Below, one piece after another: positions 11,120-19,808 of a DNA stretch of 64,000 bases. The notes beneath the pieces are model-generated. The model was not told the DNA's origin and made no database searches. It worked only from the letters and a program-made list of their open reading frames with translations. The translations under genes were made by a program, and so were the position numbers. How positions within the stretch are numbered: the stretch's first letter is position 1; the number at the start of each line of letters is the position of its first letter. The stretch spans positions 1 through 64,000 of the forward strand of contig NZ_JAUVVF010000006.1 of the NCBI RefSeq assembly GCF_030604785.1, given 5' to 3'. Origin of the DNA: Paracoccus sp. (in: a-proteobacteria) (GTDB lineage: Bacteria; Pseudomonadota; Alphaproteobacteria; Rhodobacterales; Rhodobacteraceae).

Positions 11120-12108
11120 TCCGGCTCGTCCTCGTAGCCGATCAGGCGCAGGGGGCGGGCGGTGCGGCCCTCGATCTCGCACCAGCGCATCAGCCCGTCC
11201 TCGGTGCCGTGGGTGATCCAGACCTCTTCGGGGTCCAGTTCGCGGATGGTCTGCGTCACCTGCGGCCAGTCCACGTGGTCGCTGATGACCAGCGGCAGCT
11301 CGACCCCGCGCTGGCGGGCGCGGGCGCGCACCGCCATCCAGCCCGAGGCAAAGCCGATCACCGGGTCGCGGAAGCGCTGCACCCAAGCGCTGGCAAAGGC
11401 CGAGGGCGGCGCGACGACCAGCTGCGCGTCGACCCGGTCAGCGGTGGCCGGGACCAGAGGGCCAAGGTCGATCCCCTGTTCCACGTGGAACCGGCAGAGC
11501 CGCTCCAGCGCGCCATGGATGGCGATGGGGCCGTCGATCCCGGCCTGACGCGCCAGCGCGATGACACGCTGTGCCTTGCCAAGCGCATAGGCGCCTATCA
11601 GATGCGGGCGTTCGGGAAACTCGGCCATGCTGGCGCGCAGGCGGGCCATTTCGGCCAGCGGATCGGGGTGGCGAAAGACCGGCAGGCCGAAGGTCGCCTC
11701 GGTCACGAAGATGTCGCAGGGCACGGGCTCGTAGGGCGCGCAGACCGGGTTCGGGGCGCGACAATAATCGCCCGAGACGACGATCTTCGGGCCGCGGTCG
11801 GGCATCACCGCGATCTGGGCCGAGCCGAGGATATGGCCCGCCGGATGGAAGCTGACGCTGACATCGCCGATGCGGATGACGCCTTGGGCGACCTGACGGC
11901 TGCCGGTGAAATCGGCGCCGTAGCGGATCGCCATGATGTCCAGCGTCTGGGCGGTGGCCAGAACGGCGCCGTGACCCGCGCGGGCGTGATCGCCGTGGCC
12001 ATGCGTGATCAGGGCCCGCGGCACGGGGCGCACCGGGTCGATGTGAAAATCACCGGGCGGGCAGTAAAGCCCGGCTTCTGTCGGATGCAGGATCTGATCG
12101 GCGCGCAT
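11116..12108 (-). CDS. Ligase-associated exonuclease, metallo-beta-lactamase fold
   Basis: A 330-residue protein with the MBL-fold metal motif THGHGDHARAGH (H36, H38, D40, H41), then FHPAGHILGSAQ and VVSGDYCR, as in the CPSF/SNM1-like nuclease branch. It heads the minus-strand cluster nuclease-ligase-helicase-pdeM, so it is probably the first translated gene. No strong ribosome site precedes the ATG. A parS-like 16-mer lies inside the coding sequence at 11477-11492. Confidence 0.9.
   Translation of the reverse strand: MRADQILHPTEAGLYCPPGDFHIDPVRPVPRALITHGHGDHARAGHGAVLATAQTLDIMAIRYGADFTGSRQVAQGVIRIGDVSVSFHPAGHILGSAQIAVMPDRGPKIVVSGDYCRAPNPVCAPYEPVPCDIFVTEATFGLPVFRHPDPLAEMARLRASMAEFPERPHLIGAYALGKAQRVIALARQAGIDGPIAIHGALERLCRFHVEQGIDLGPLVPATADRVDAQLVVAPPSAFASAWVQRFRDPVIGFASGWMAVRARARQRGVELPLVISDHVDWPQVTQTIRELDPEEVWITHGTEDGLMRWCEIEGRTARPLRLIGYEDEPE
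11477..11492. other. Possible third parS-like site
   Basis: TGTTCCACGTGGAACC is a near-perfect palindrome that differs from the symmetric parS TGTTTCACGTGAAACA at one base in each inner half plus the last base. It lies within the nuclease gene, about 28 kb from the parS pair. It may be a weak ParB site or chance. Confidence 0.3.
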
Positions 12109-12167
12109 GGATGTAGGATGGCAAGGATTTCGTCGAAATCAACGCGACATCGGCGCCGGTGTTCCCC

Positions 12168-13058
12168 TCAGCTGGGCGGAGGCCGCTTGACCGGCGGCGC
12201 CTTGGACAATTGCACCATCAGGATGCCCGCCATGATGATCGCCACACCCAGGACGTCGCCCGCGCCCAGAGCCTCGTTCAGGAACAGGGCGGCGGTCGCC
12301 ACGCCGAAAAACGGCGTCAGAAAGTGGAAGGTCGCGGCGCGGACCGCGCCGATCCGCCCGACCAGCAGGAACCAGATCCAGGTGGCTAGCAGCCCCGGCG
12401 CGATGACGGTGTAAAGAAACGCCCAGACCAGGCGCGGCGACCAGTTGACCTGCCATGTCTCGAGGAAGGGCGCGATCATACCAAGCGTGACGGACCCGAC
12501 CAGCATCTGCAGGCCCACGATCATCATCACGTTGCCGCCCGAACTGGCGCCCCGCACGGTCAGCGTGGCCACGGCCAGCGCCAGGGCGGCGCCGAAGCAC
12601 ATCAGAATGCCCGTCAGGTTGCTGCCGCCGTCCAGCCGCGCGCCCATGATGATGGCCACGCCCAGCACGCCCAGCCCCAGCCCGACGATCCCCATCGGAC
12701 GCAGCCTCTCGCCCAGAAGCGCCCAGCCGAGCGCGCCCACCATCAGCGGCATGGTCGCCGCGATGATCGAGGCCAGCCCGGCCTCGATCCACTGCATCGC
12801 CACCCAGTTCAGGCCCAGATACAGCGCATTCTGGCACAGGCCCAGGACGATCACGGCACGCCATTGCTGCGCGGTCAGGGTGCGCCATGTCTGGCCCATG
12901 GCCAGCGCGATCAGGATGCCGATCCCGCCCGACAGCGCAAAGCGCAGCGACAGCGCCATCAGGGGCGGCGCGTCGGTCACGATCATCCGGGTCGAGGTGA
13001 AGGCCGAGGCCCAGATGACGGCGAAGCCCAGCCCCATCAGGATCGCGCGAATGTCCAT
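12168..13058 (-). CDS. EamA/DMT-family transporter
   Basis: A hydrophobic 296-residue protein with ten predicted membrane segments arranged as two EamA repeats; GFAVIWASAFTSTR near the N-terminus and FHFLTPFFGVATAALFLNE in the second repeat are characteristic. Such carriers export or import small metabolites; the substrate is unknown. I chose the ATG at 13056-13058 (MDIRAIL), preceded by CAGGGG, over a GTG seven codons upstream. A perfect dyad lies directly upstream, so expression may be regulated by a dimeric repressor. Confidence 0.87.
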   Translation of the reverse strand: MDIRAILMGLGFAVIWASAFTSTRMIVTDAPPLMALSLRFALSGGIGILIALAMGQTWRTLTAQQWRAVIVLGLCQNALYLGLNWVAMQWIEAGLASIIAATMPLMVGALGWALLGERLRPMGIVGLGLGVLGVAIIMGARLDGGSNLTGILMCFGAALALAVATLTVRGASSGGNVMMIVGLQMLVGSVTLGMIAPFLETWQVNWSPRLVWAFLYTVIAPGLLATWIWFLLVGRIGAVRAATFHFLTPFFGVATAALFLNEALGAGDVLGVAIIMAGILMVQLSKAPPVKRPPPS

Positions 13059-13069
13059 GAACCGGCCCC

Positions 13070-13088
13070 TGTTGCACACGGTGCAACA
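13070..13088. promoter_or_regulatory. Candidate operator upstream of the DMT transporter
   Basis: TGTTGCAC-ACG-GTGCAACA is a perfect 8-base inverted repeat with a 3-base centre, 11 bases before the chosen start. The geometry suits a dimeric helix-turn-helix regulator. No linked regulator gene is present. Confidence 0.5.
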
Positions 13089-13128
13089 AGGGCTAGCAGA
13101 GCGTCACGGCCCCGTGAAGTCACAAAGC

Positions 13129-13158
13129 AAAAGGGCCGCGCCTTGCGGCACGACCCTT
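13129..13158 (-). terminator. Terminator of the HU gene
   Basis: On the minus strand a 12-pair stem (13147-13158 with 13131-13142, including G-U pairs) closes a GCAA tetraloop and is followed by TTTTGCTTTG. It sits about 25 bases after the HU stop codon. Confidence 0.85.
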
Positions 13159-13180
13159 GCGTTCAGCGCATGGCTGGGGA

Positions 13181-13480
13181 TCAGCTGTTGACGCTGTCCT
13201 TCAGAGCCTTGGCGATGGTCACGCGCACCTGCTTGTCGGCGGGCTTGGTCATCATTTCCTGGGTCTGCGGGTTGCGGACCTGACGCTCGGGACGGGCGCG
13301 GCAAGCGATCTTGCCGATGCCGGGCAGGGTCACGGCACCACCGCCGGACACTTCGCGGGTCACGACGGCGACCAGCGCGTCCAGCGCGGCGGCGGCCGAT
13401 TTCTTGTCCGAGCCCATTTCCTCGGCCAGGGTTGCGACCAGCTGGGTCTTGGTCATCGGTTTGGCAGAAGCCGTAGCCAT
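13181..13480 (-). CDS. HU-family DNA-binding protein
   Basis: A 99-residue nucleoid protein of the HU/IHF family that bends DNA without strong sequence preference. It shows the N-terminal helices (MTKTQLVATLAEEMGSDKKSA), the central GGGAVTLPGIGKIACRARPER and the beta-arm region RNPQTQEMMTKPA. A lysine-poor N-terminal extension (MATASAKP) precedes the fold. The ATG at 13478-13480 has GAGGAG upstream. A strong terminator follows, so it is a single-gene unit. Confidence 0.95.
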   Translation of the reverse strand: MATASAKPMTKTQLVATLAEEMGSDKKSAAAALDALVAVVTREVSGGGAVTLPGIGKIACRARPERQVRNPQTQEMMTKPADKQVRVTIAKALKDSVNS

Positions 13481-13626
13481 GTTTCTGTCTCCTCTCGCCC
13501 TGTTCCACCGGGCCACAATTAGCGCCTTTTGCGGCATATCGCCTGCTACACACGGTTTTTCCGGGCAGATCAAGCGTTTTTCGCCCGATGCGCGAAAACC
13601 GGCGTTTTGGCGTCGTTATCGCGCCC

Positions 13627-15111
13627 TCAGAGGAACGCCGTTTCACTGAAGGACCGCAACTTGCGCGAGTGAATCCGCTCCAGCGGCATGTCGCGCAGCT
13701 TCTCCATCGCCCGGATGCCGATCAGAAGGTGGCTGGCGACTTGGGTGCGGTAGAAATCGGTCGCCATGCCCGGCAGCTTCAGCTCGCCGTGCAGCGGCTT
13801 GTCGCTGACGCAGAGAAGCGTCCCGTAAGGCACGCGAAAGCGAAAGCCGTTCGCCGCGATCGTCGCGCTTTCCATGTCCAGCGCGACGGCGCGTGACAGC
13901 GACAGCCGGTGAACCGGGCCGGACTGATCGCGCAATTCCCAGTTTCGGTTGTCGATCGTCGCCACCGTGCCCGTCCGCATGATGCGCTTCAGCTCGTAGC
14001 CTTCCAGCTGCGTGACCTCGGCCACGGCTTCCTGCAGGGCCACCTGCACCTCGGCCAGGGCGGGGATGGGCACCCAGACCGGCAGGTCGTCGTCCAGAAC
14101 GTGATCCTCGCGCAGATAGGCGTGGGCCAGCACGAAGTCGCCAAGGCTCTGGCTGTTGCGCAAACCCGCGCAATGGCCGACCATCAGCCAGGCATGCGGG
14201 CGCAGCACCGCGATGTGGTCGGTCGCGGTCTTGGCGTTGGATGGACCCACTCCGATATTGACCAGCGTGATCCCCTGCCCGTTCGGCCGCGTCAGGTGAT
14301 AGGTGGGCATCTGCGGCATCTTGGGCAGCACCGCAATGGGCGCATCCGGGTCGGTGATGCGCTGATTGCCCGGCGCGACGAAGCCGGTATAGCCCAGCGC
14401 CGGATCGGCCAGCGCGCGGCGGGCATAGGCTTCGAACTCGTCCACATAGAACTGGTAGTTCGTGAACAGAACGAAGTTCTGGAAATGCTCGGGCTGGGTC
14501 GCCGTGTAATGGGCCAGCCGCGCCAGCGAATAATCGATACGCTGCGCGGTAAAGGCCGCCAGATGCTGGCTGCCATCGGGCATGGGCCCCGCAACGCCGT
14601 TCACGATGTCGTCGTTGACCGTATTCAGATCCGGCACGTCGAACACGTCGCGCAGGCTGAAATCCAGCACGCCCTCCTGCGGGACAGCCAGATCGGTCTG
14701 GGCGGCCACGGCGAAATGGACCGGGATCGGCGTGTCGCTGGCGCCGATGGTCACCGGAACGCCGTGATTGCGGATCAGCAGCGAAAGCTGCTCGGTCAGG
14801 TAATTGCCGAACAGGTCCGGCCGGGTGATCGTCGCCACATAGCTGCCCGGCCCGACCACATGGCCAAAGGACAGGCGGCTGTCGATCTTGGCGTGGTTCG
14901 GCACGGTCAGCCGCACCTCGGGGTAATAGGCGCGATAGCGGGCGCGGGGCTTCTCGCCGCCCAGGACGGCGGTGAAATGCTGCACCAGGAACCCGGTGGC
15001 CTGATCGTAAAGCGCGCGCAGCCTTGCGACCGCCTCTTGCGGATCGGTGAATGAGGCTCGGGGCAGCGGCTCGGGGGTCTCGATCGGCAGGAAACGGGTG
15101 TTCGTCGTCAT
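13627..15111 (-). CDS. amn: AMP nucleosidase
   Basis: A 494-residue enzyme that hydrolyses AMP to adenine and ribose 5-phosphate, controlling adenylate pools. Length agrees with E. coli Amn (484). The catalytic C-terminal phosphorylase-like domain contains GVGPSNAKTATDHIAVLRPH and VGHCAGLRNSQSLGDFVLAH, followed by LDMESATIAANGFRFRVPYG. The ATG at 15109-15111 has AAGGACA at a proper distance; an in-frame ATG six codons upstream lacks a ribosome site. The gene diverges from the SDR gene across a gap of 94 bases. Confidence 0.95.
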   Translation of the reverse strand: MTTNTRFLPIETPEPLPRASFTDPQEAVARLRALYDQATGFLVQHFTAVLGGEKPRARYRAYYPEVRLTVPNHAKIDSRLSFGHVVGPGSYVATITRPDLFGNYLTEQLSLLIRNHGVPVTIGASDTPIPVHFAVAAQTDLAVPQEGVLDFSLRDVFDVPDLNTVNDDIVNGVAGPMPDGSQHLAAFTAQRIDYSLARLAHYTATQPEHFQNFVLFTNYQFYVDEFEAYARRALADPALGYTGFVAPGNQRITDPDAPIAVLPKMPQMPTYHLTRPNGQGITLVNIGVGPSNAKTATDHIAVLRPHAWLMVGHCAGLRNSQSLGDFVLAHAYLREDHVLDDDLPVWVPIPALAEVQVALQEAVAEVTQLEGYELKRIMRTGTVATIDNRNWELRDQSGPVHRLSLSRAVALDMESATIAANGFRFRVPYGTLLCVSDKPLHGELKLPGMATDFYRTQVASHLLIGIRAMEKLRDMPLERIHSRKLRSFSETAFL

Positions 15112-15205
15112 CGGGCTGTCCTTGTTCATCGGGCAAAACTGCCAGCAGCCGGGCGGTCAGGCAAGCCGTCTGGCGCAGGGCGGCATGCCGGGTTACGGTC
15201 CCGTC

Positions 15206-16063
15206 ATGGAAATGCTGGTATTCGGACATGGTTATTCGGCCGCCGCGCTGACACCCCTGCTGATGTCACAGGGCTGGCGCGTCACCGGCACGACGCGCGG
15301 CGATCCCGGTCGCGTGGCGGCCAGCGGCGCAGAGCCGCTGCTCTGGCCGGGGCAAGAGGACGCGCTGCGCGCGGCGCTGGCGCGGGCCGATGCGGTGCTG
15401 ATCTCGGCCGCGCCGGGGCCGCAGGGCGACCCGGTTCTGGCCGAGTTCGCGGACGATCTGGCCCGCACGCGGCTGCGCTGGCTGGGCTATCTCTCCACGA
15501 CCGGGGTCTACGGCGACCGTCAGGGCGGCTGGGTGGACGAGGACAGTCTACTCGACGGCTCGGGCCCGCGCGGTCAGGCCCGCATCCGCGCCGAGGCCGC
15601 GTGGCAGAAGCTGTCGCGCGACCATGGCCTGCCCCTGCACATCTTCCGGCTGGCGGGGATCTACGGCCCCGGACGCGGCCCGTTCGAGAAGGTCAGGGCC
15701 GGCACCGCGCGCCGGATCGTCAAGCCCGGTCAGGTCTTTTCGCGCATCCATGTCGAGGATATCGCGCAGGTGCTTCTGGCCTCGATCAACGCGCCGCAGC
15801 CGGGGGGCATCTACAATGTCTGCGACGACGATCCCGCCCCGCCGCAGGACGTGATCGAACATGCCGCGCGCCTTCTGGGCCTGCCCGTCCCGCCAGCGGT
15901 CGATTTCGACGAGGCCGCGCCCCTGATGTCGCCCATGGCGCGGTCCTTCTACGCCGACAGCAAGAGGGTGCGGAACGACCGGATCAAGCGCGATCTGGGC
16001 GTGCGCCTGCGTTACTCCGATTACCGCAGCGGCCTTGCCGCGCTGCTGGAGGCCGAGGGCTGA
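15206..16063 (+). CDS. NAD(P)-dependent SDR/epimerase-like oxidoreductase (YeeZ type)
   Basis: A 285-residue Rossmann-fold protein. The N-terminus VFGHGYSAAALTPLL is a variant glycine motif, followed by VTGTTR, and LGYLSTTGVYGDRQGGWVDE carries the S/T and Y-x-x-x type active-site region of extended SDR/epimerase proteins. IFRLAGIYGPGRGPF and the C-terminal RVRNDRIKRDLG are also typical of the YeeZ group. The substrate is unknown. The start is uncertain: I used the ATG of MEMLVFGHG; a weak alternative ATG lies 21 bases upstream. Confidence 0.83.
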   Translation: MEMLVFGHGYSAAALTPLLMSQGWRVTGTTRGDPGRVAASGAEPLLWPGQEDALRAALARADAVLISAAPGPQGDPVLAEFADDLARTRLRWLGYLSTTGVYGDRQGGWVDEDSLLDGSGPRGQARIRAEAAWQKLSRDHGLPLHIFRLAGIYGPGRGPFEKVRAGTARRIVKPGQVFSRIHVEDIAQVLLASINAPQPGGIYNVCDDDPAPPQDVIEHAARLLGLPVPPAVDFDEAAPLMSPMARSFYADSKRVRNDRIKRDLGVRLRYSDYRSGLAALLEAEG

Positions 16064-16112
16064 GGCCCGCCGCCGCATTGCCATTGCCGCCGCCCCGTGA
16101 CTAGATCGCGCC

Positions 16113-17336
16113 ATGAGACATGATTTCGACGTAGTGATTGCCGGAGGCGGGCTGAACGGCCCGACGCTGGCGCTGGCGCTGGCCGGGGCCGGGCTGTCGG
16201 TCGCCGTGGTCGATCCGCGCCGCGTCGATGACCGGGCGGGCGACACGTTCGACGGGCGCGCCTATGCGCTGGCGCTGGCCTCGGTCCGGCTGCTCTCGGC
16301 GCTGTCACTCTGGCCGGAGCTGGCAGGCGAAAGCCAGCCGATCCTGCAGGTCAAGGCCTCGCAGGGCCGCCCCGGAGAGGGAGCCGCGCCCTTCTTCCTG
16401 CATTTCGACAGCGCCGAGATCGAGGAAGGCCCCGTCGGCCACATGCTCGAGGACCGGTTTCTCTATCGCGCGCTGATCGGCGCGATGGAGGGTCGCGTCA
16501 CCCATCTGCCGGGCCTTGCCGTGACGGCGCAAGAGCCCGGCCCGCACGGCATCGCGGTCACGCTGTCGGACGGGCGCCAGATCGCGGCGCGCCTTCTGGT
16601 GGGCGCGGACGGGCGCGGATCGGGTGTCGCCGCGCGGGCTGGCATCAGGCGGCAGGGCTGGGATTACGGCCAGACCGCGCTGGTCGCGGTGGTCGATCAC
16701 GACCTGCCCCATCAGGGGATCGCGCATCAGTATTTCATGGCGACGGGTCCTCTGGCGATCCTGCCCCTGCCCGGCAATCGCAGCAGCGTCGTCTGGTCCG
16801 AGACGCGCGTGAATGCAGCCGCCATCGCCGCGCTGGAGGATGACGCCTTCCTGTCGGTGCTGCGGCCCCGCTTTGGCGATTTCCTAGGGCCGATCGCGCT
16901 GGCCGGGCCGCGTTTCGCCTATCCGCTCAGCCTGTCCTTGGCGGAACGCTATGCCGCGCCGCGCGTCGCGCTGATCGGGGATGCGGCGCATGGCGTGCAT
17001 CCGATCGCGGGACAGGGGCTGAATCTGGGCCTGCGCGACGTGGCGGCCTTGGCCGAGGCGGTGGTCGAGGCCGCACGGCGAGGCGAGGATATCGGCAGCC
17101 CGCTGGTGCTGGAACGCTATCAGGGCTGGCGGCGGGCCGATGCCACGGCGCTGGCTCTTGGCATGGATGCCGTGAACCGGCTTTTCGCGACCGACAATCC
17201 CGTCATCTCGGCGCTGCGCGGGGCGGGAATGGGTCTGGTCAGCGCCCTGCCCGGCCTGAGGCGCGGCTTCATGCGGCAGGCGGCGGGTCTGTCGATCCAC
17301 CCGATGCCGCGGCTTCTGGCCGGGCGGCCTCTTTAG
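16113..17336 (+). CDS. UbiH/UbiF/Coq6-family FAD-dependent hydroxylase
   Basis: A 407-residue flavoprotein monooxygenase of the ubiquinone hydroxylase family, which adds hydroxyl groups to the quinone ring. Visible motifs: the FAD-binding DVVIAGGGLNGPTLALALA at the N-terminus, the LVGADGRGSGVAARAG (DG) motif near residue 165, and GDAAHGVHPIAGQGLNLGLRD (the GD motif) near residue 290. It lies 49 bases after the SDR gene in the same direction and 58 before glutaminase. Which ring position it acts on (UbiH, UbiF or UbiL type) cannot be decided from sequence alone. Confidence 0.9.
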   Translation: MRHDFDVVIAGGGLNGPTLALALAGAGLSVAVVDPRRVDDRAGDTFDGRAYALALASVRLLSALSLWPELAGESQPILQVKASQGRPGEGAAPFFLHFDSAEIEEGPVGHMLEDRFLYRALIGAMEGRVTHLPGLAVTAQEPGPHGIAVTLSDGRQIAARLLVGADGRGSGVAARAGIRRQGWDYGQTALVAVVDHDLPHQGIAHQYFMATGPLAILPLPGNRSSVVWSETRVNAAAIAALEDDAFLSVLRPRFGDFLGPIALAGPRFAYPLSLSLAERYAAPRVALIGDAAHGVHPIAGQGLNLGLRDVAALAEAVVEAARRGEDIGSPLVLERYQGWRRADATALALGMDAVNRLFATDNPVISALRGAGMGLVSALPGLRRGFMRQAAGLSIHPMPRLLAGRPL

Positions 17337-17394
17337 GCTGTTCCCGCGCCCGCTTTCGCGCCATAGGCTGGCGCGTGACGCAGGAGGGGGCGGC

Positions 17395-18306
17395 ATGGAT
17401 CTGCAGGGTTTTCTTCGGGATCTGGACCGGCAGGTCCGGGATCTGGGCGATTGGGGCAAGGTCGCCGACTACATCCCGGAACTGGGGCGCGTCCCGCCCG
17501 ACCAGTTCGGCATCGCGGTCGCCCTGGCCGACGGGCAGGTCCTTGAGGCCGGGCAGGCGCGGCAGGGTTTCTCGATCCAGTCGGTCAGCAAGGTCTTTGC
17601 GCTGGCCTGCGTTCTTGGCCGGATCGGCGAGCAGTTATGGAGCCGCGTCGGCCGCGAGCCGTTGGGCGATCGCTTCGATTCGATCCTGCTGCTGGAGCAG
17701 GAAAAGGGCCGGCCGCGCAATCCCTTCATCAATGCGGGCGCACTGGTCGTCACGGACGAGCTGCTGACCGGCCGCAGCCCGCAGCAGGCCTTGTCCGAGG
17801 TGGTGGGCTTCCTCAGGGCCGCAGCCGAGGATGACGCGATCCATATCGACAAGGCGGTGGCCCGGTCCGAGGCAAGGACCGGTCACCGGAACGCCGCGCT
17901 GGCCCATTACCTGCGCAGCTTCGGCAATCTGAAGAACCCGCCGGATCATGTGATCGGCACCTATTTCCATCAATGCGCCATCGAGATGGATTGCGTGCAG
18001 CTGGCCCGTGCGGGGCGGGTGATCGCCGGCCTGTCCTGCGCGCCCGCCCTGCTGTCGCCGGTCAAGCAGCGGCGCATCAACGCGCTGATGATGACCTGCG
18101 GGCAGTATGACGGGTCGGGCAATTTCGCGTTCCGGGTGGGGATGCCCGCCAAATCCGGAGTGGGCGGCGGGCTGCTGGTGATTGCGCCGGGCCGGGCCTC
18201 GATCGCGATCTGGTCGCCGGGGCTGGACGGCTGGGGCAACTCGCTGGCCGGGACCTTGGCGGCCGAGAGGTTGTCGGAATTCACCGGCTGGTCGGTCTTT
18301 GGCTGA
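17395..18306 (+). CDS. glsA: Glutaminase (serine-dependent beta-lactamase fold)
   Basis: A 303-residue glutaminase that converts glutamine to glutamate and ammonia. The active-site SxxK is S63-V-S-K66 within GFSIQSVSKVFALA; NPFINAGALVV and CGQYDGSGNFAFRVGMPAKSGVGGG are family signatures. Length matches E. coli YbaS/YneH (about 308). A strong AGGAGGGGG ribosome site precedes the ATG. It is followed by a double hairpin and is convergent with the UdgX gene. Confidence 0.96.
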   Translation: MDLQGFLRDLDRQVRDLGDWGKVADYIPELGRVPPDQFGIAVALADGQVLEAGQARQGFSIQSVSKVFALACVLGRIGEQLWSRVGREPLGDRFDSILLLEQEKGRPRNPFINAGALVVTDELLTGRSPQQALSEVVGFLRAAAEDDAIHIDKAVARSEARTGHRNAALAHYLRSFGNLKNPPDHVIGTYFHQCAIEMDCVQLARAGRVIAGLSCAPALLSPVKQRRINALMMTCGQYDGSGNFAFRVGMPAKSGVGGGLLVIAPGRASIAIWSPGLDGWGNSLAGTLAAERLSEFTGWSVFG

Positions 18307-18315
18307 GAAGTCGCA

Positions 18316-18352
18316 AGGGGGGCTGCCTGCCCCCCTCTTGGCCTGCGGCCAA
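18316..18352. terminator. Tandem hairpins between convergent glsA and udgX
   Basis: Stem one: AGGGGGGC (18316-18323) with GCCCCCCT (18329-18336). Stem two: TTGGCC (18338-18343) with GGCCAA (18347-18352), loop TGC. There are few T on either side, so this is a likely but not textbook bidirectional terminator. Confidence 0.6.
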
Positions 18353-18386
18353 TTCACCCCCCGGGGATATTTGGACCAAGGCAAAG
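18353..18386. repeat. Intergenic element with CCCCGGGGATATTTGG core
   Basis: The core at 18359-18374 followed by ACCAAGGCAAAG resembles, from memory, a short sequence that recurs next to gene ends in Rhodobacterales genomes (a CCCCGG-AGTATTT type box near GC hairpins). Only one copy is in this window, so its repeat nature is inferred. Confidence 0.4.
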
Positions 18387-19808
18387 TCAGGCGATCAGGC
18401 CGGCCGCCAGTGACAGGTCGGCACGGAATTCCGACAGGGCGGCGGGTGCGCGGTCGGGCGGCAGGCGCAGGATAAGGCTGGGATGCCAAGTGATGAGGAC
18501 CGGGCCGCCGTCAAGGGCGGGCTCGATACGGCCGCGGCGCGGCGTCAGGGGCTGGCGGTTCCCGGTAAGCGCCAGAGCCGCCGTGGCGCCCAGAGCGAGT
18601 GTCAGGCGCGGCGCCACGAGGCGGCGTTCGAGGTCGAGCCACCAGCGGCACTGCTGGATATGGCTGCCATCAGGGGATTGGTGGAGACGCCGTTTGCCGC
18701 GCGGGGCGAAGCGGAAATGCTTGACCGCATTGGTGAGCCAGGCACGGCCCGGATCAAGGCCGGTTTCGGCCATGGTCGTGCGCAGCAGCTGGCCTGCCGG
18801 GCCGACGAAGGGGCGACCCTGAAGATCCTCGTGATCGCCCGGAGCCTCGCCCACGATCATCAGGGGGGCATCCGGCGTGCCCTCGCCCCAGACGGTCTGG
18901 GTGGCGGCGTGGCAGAGATCGCATCGGGTGCAGCGGGCGGCCTGCGCGCCCGCATCCTGAAGCGTGGCCGGCGTCGTTTCGGGCAGGGGCTGGCGCAGCC
19001 GGGCCGTGATCTTGGGGGCGAAGGCAGGGGCGGTGCTGGCGCCCGCCTCGCGCATGGCCTGGACGCGGCGGGGCGCATCGGCCAGCATGTCGGGGATCAG
19101 CCGCGTCTCGGGCAGGTTCTTCCAGTATTTCAAGGGCATCTCGGACCGCATGGCCTGGGTCTTGATGCGGGCGGGATTGAAGATGTTGGCGAAATAGGTC
19201 TGCCACAGGTCGTGGCTGTGGTCGTCGGGCAAATCGGGGCGCGGTTCCGGCGGGGCATATTCGATCGCGCCGCCCATGAAGCGGGCGATGCCCTCGGGCG
19301 TGGCGATCAGCCAGTCCATATCCGCGAAGCGTTTGGCGAAGAAGGGTGTGCCGGCTTCGAGGATCGGATGTTCGGGTTCGAACCAGGCAGCGAAGCGGCG
19401 GCGCGGACCCTCGGACGGCAATTCGTGAAAGCGCACGAAGGCATGCATCTTGTGGATGTCGCGGCGCACCGACTTGGCCATGCGCGACAGCCGGTCCAGC
19501 ATCGGGTCGGCGGGGTTCGACAGAAAACGACGGTCGTCCTGCGCACGGATCAGCGCCGCATAGAGCAGCGCCCAGCGCTCGGGGTCGGAATGGCTGGCCG
19601 CCTGTCGGGCCAGTTGCAGGAAATCCTGCGTGGCCGTCACCTTGTGCTGGCCGGGCGGCGGCGGGGGTTCGGCGCCGAAGAGGTCGGGCGGCGTGTCGGG
19701 ATCGGCCCATGTCACCTCGGGCGGGGGGATGCGGGCCGAGGCAAGGTCGCGCGCAACCGCGCGCCATGCCTCGAACCGGGCGAAGCGCGGCAGCGTCACG
19801 CAGATCAT
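18387..19808 (-). CDS. UdgX-type uracil-DNA glycosylase fused to a DUF4130 domain
   Basis: A 473-residue two-part protein. Residues 1 to about 250 match the DUF4130 / TIGR03915 putative DNA metabolism domain (QDDRRFLSNPADPM, RRDIHKMHAFVRF, FFAKRFADMDWLIATPEG). The C-terminal part is a family 4-like uracil-DNA glycosylase: cysteines CTRCDLC for the iron-sulfur cluster, GEAPGDHEDLQGRPFVGPAG, and NAVKHFRF followed by KRRLHQSP. The KRRxH loop is the UdgX hallmark; its histidine forms a covalent bond to the abasic site after uracil removal. The ATG overlaps the radical-SAM stop, so the two are co-translated. Confidence 0.92.
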   Translation of the reverse strand: MICVTLPRFARFEAWRAVARDLASARIPPPEVTWADPDTPPDLFGAEPPPPPGQHKVTATQDFLQLARQAASHSDPERWALLYAALIRAQDDRRFLSNPADPMLDRLSRMAKSVRRDIHKMHAFVRFHELPSEGPRRRFAAWFEPEHPILEAGTPFFAKRFADMDWLIATPEGIARFMGGAIEYAPPEPRPDLPDDHSHDLWQTYFANIFNPARIKTQAMRSEMPLKYWKNLPETRLIPDMLADAPRRVQAMREAGASTAPAFAPKITARLRQPLPETTPATLQDAGAQAARCTRCDLCHAATQTVWGEGTPDAPLMIVGEAPGDHEDLQGRPFVGPAGQLLRTTMAETGLDPGRAWLTNAVKHFRFAPRGKRRLHQSPDGSHIQQCRWWLDLERRLVAPRLTLALGATAALALTGNRQPLTPRRGRIEPALDGGPVLITWHPSLILRLPPDRAPAALSEFRADLSLAAGLIA

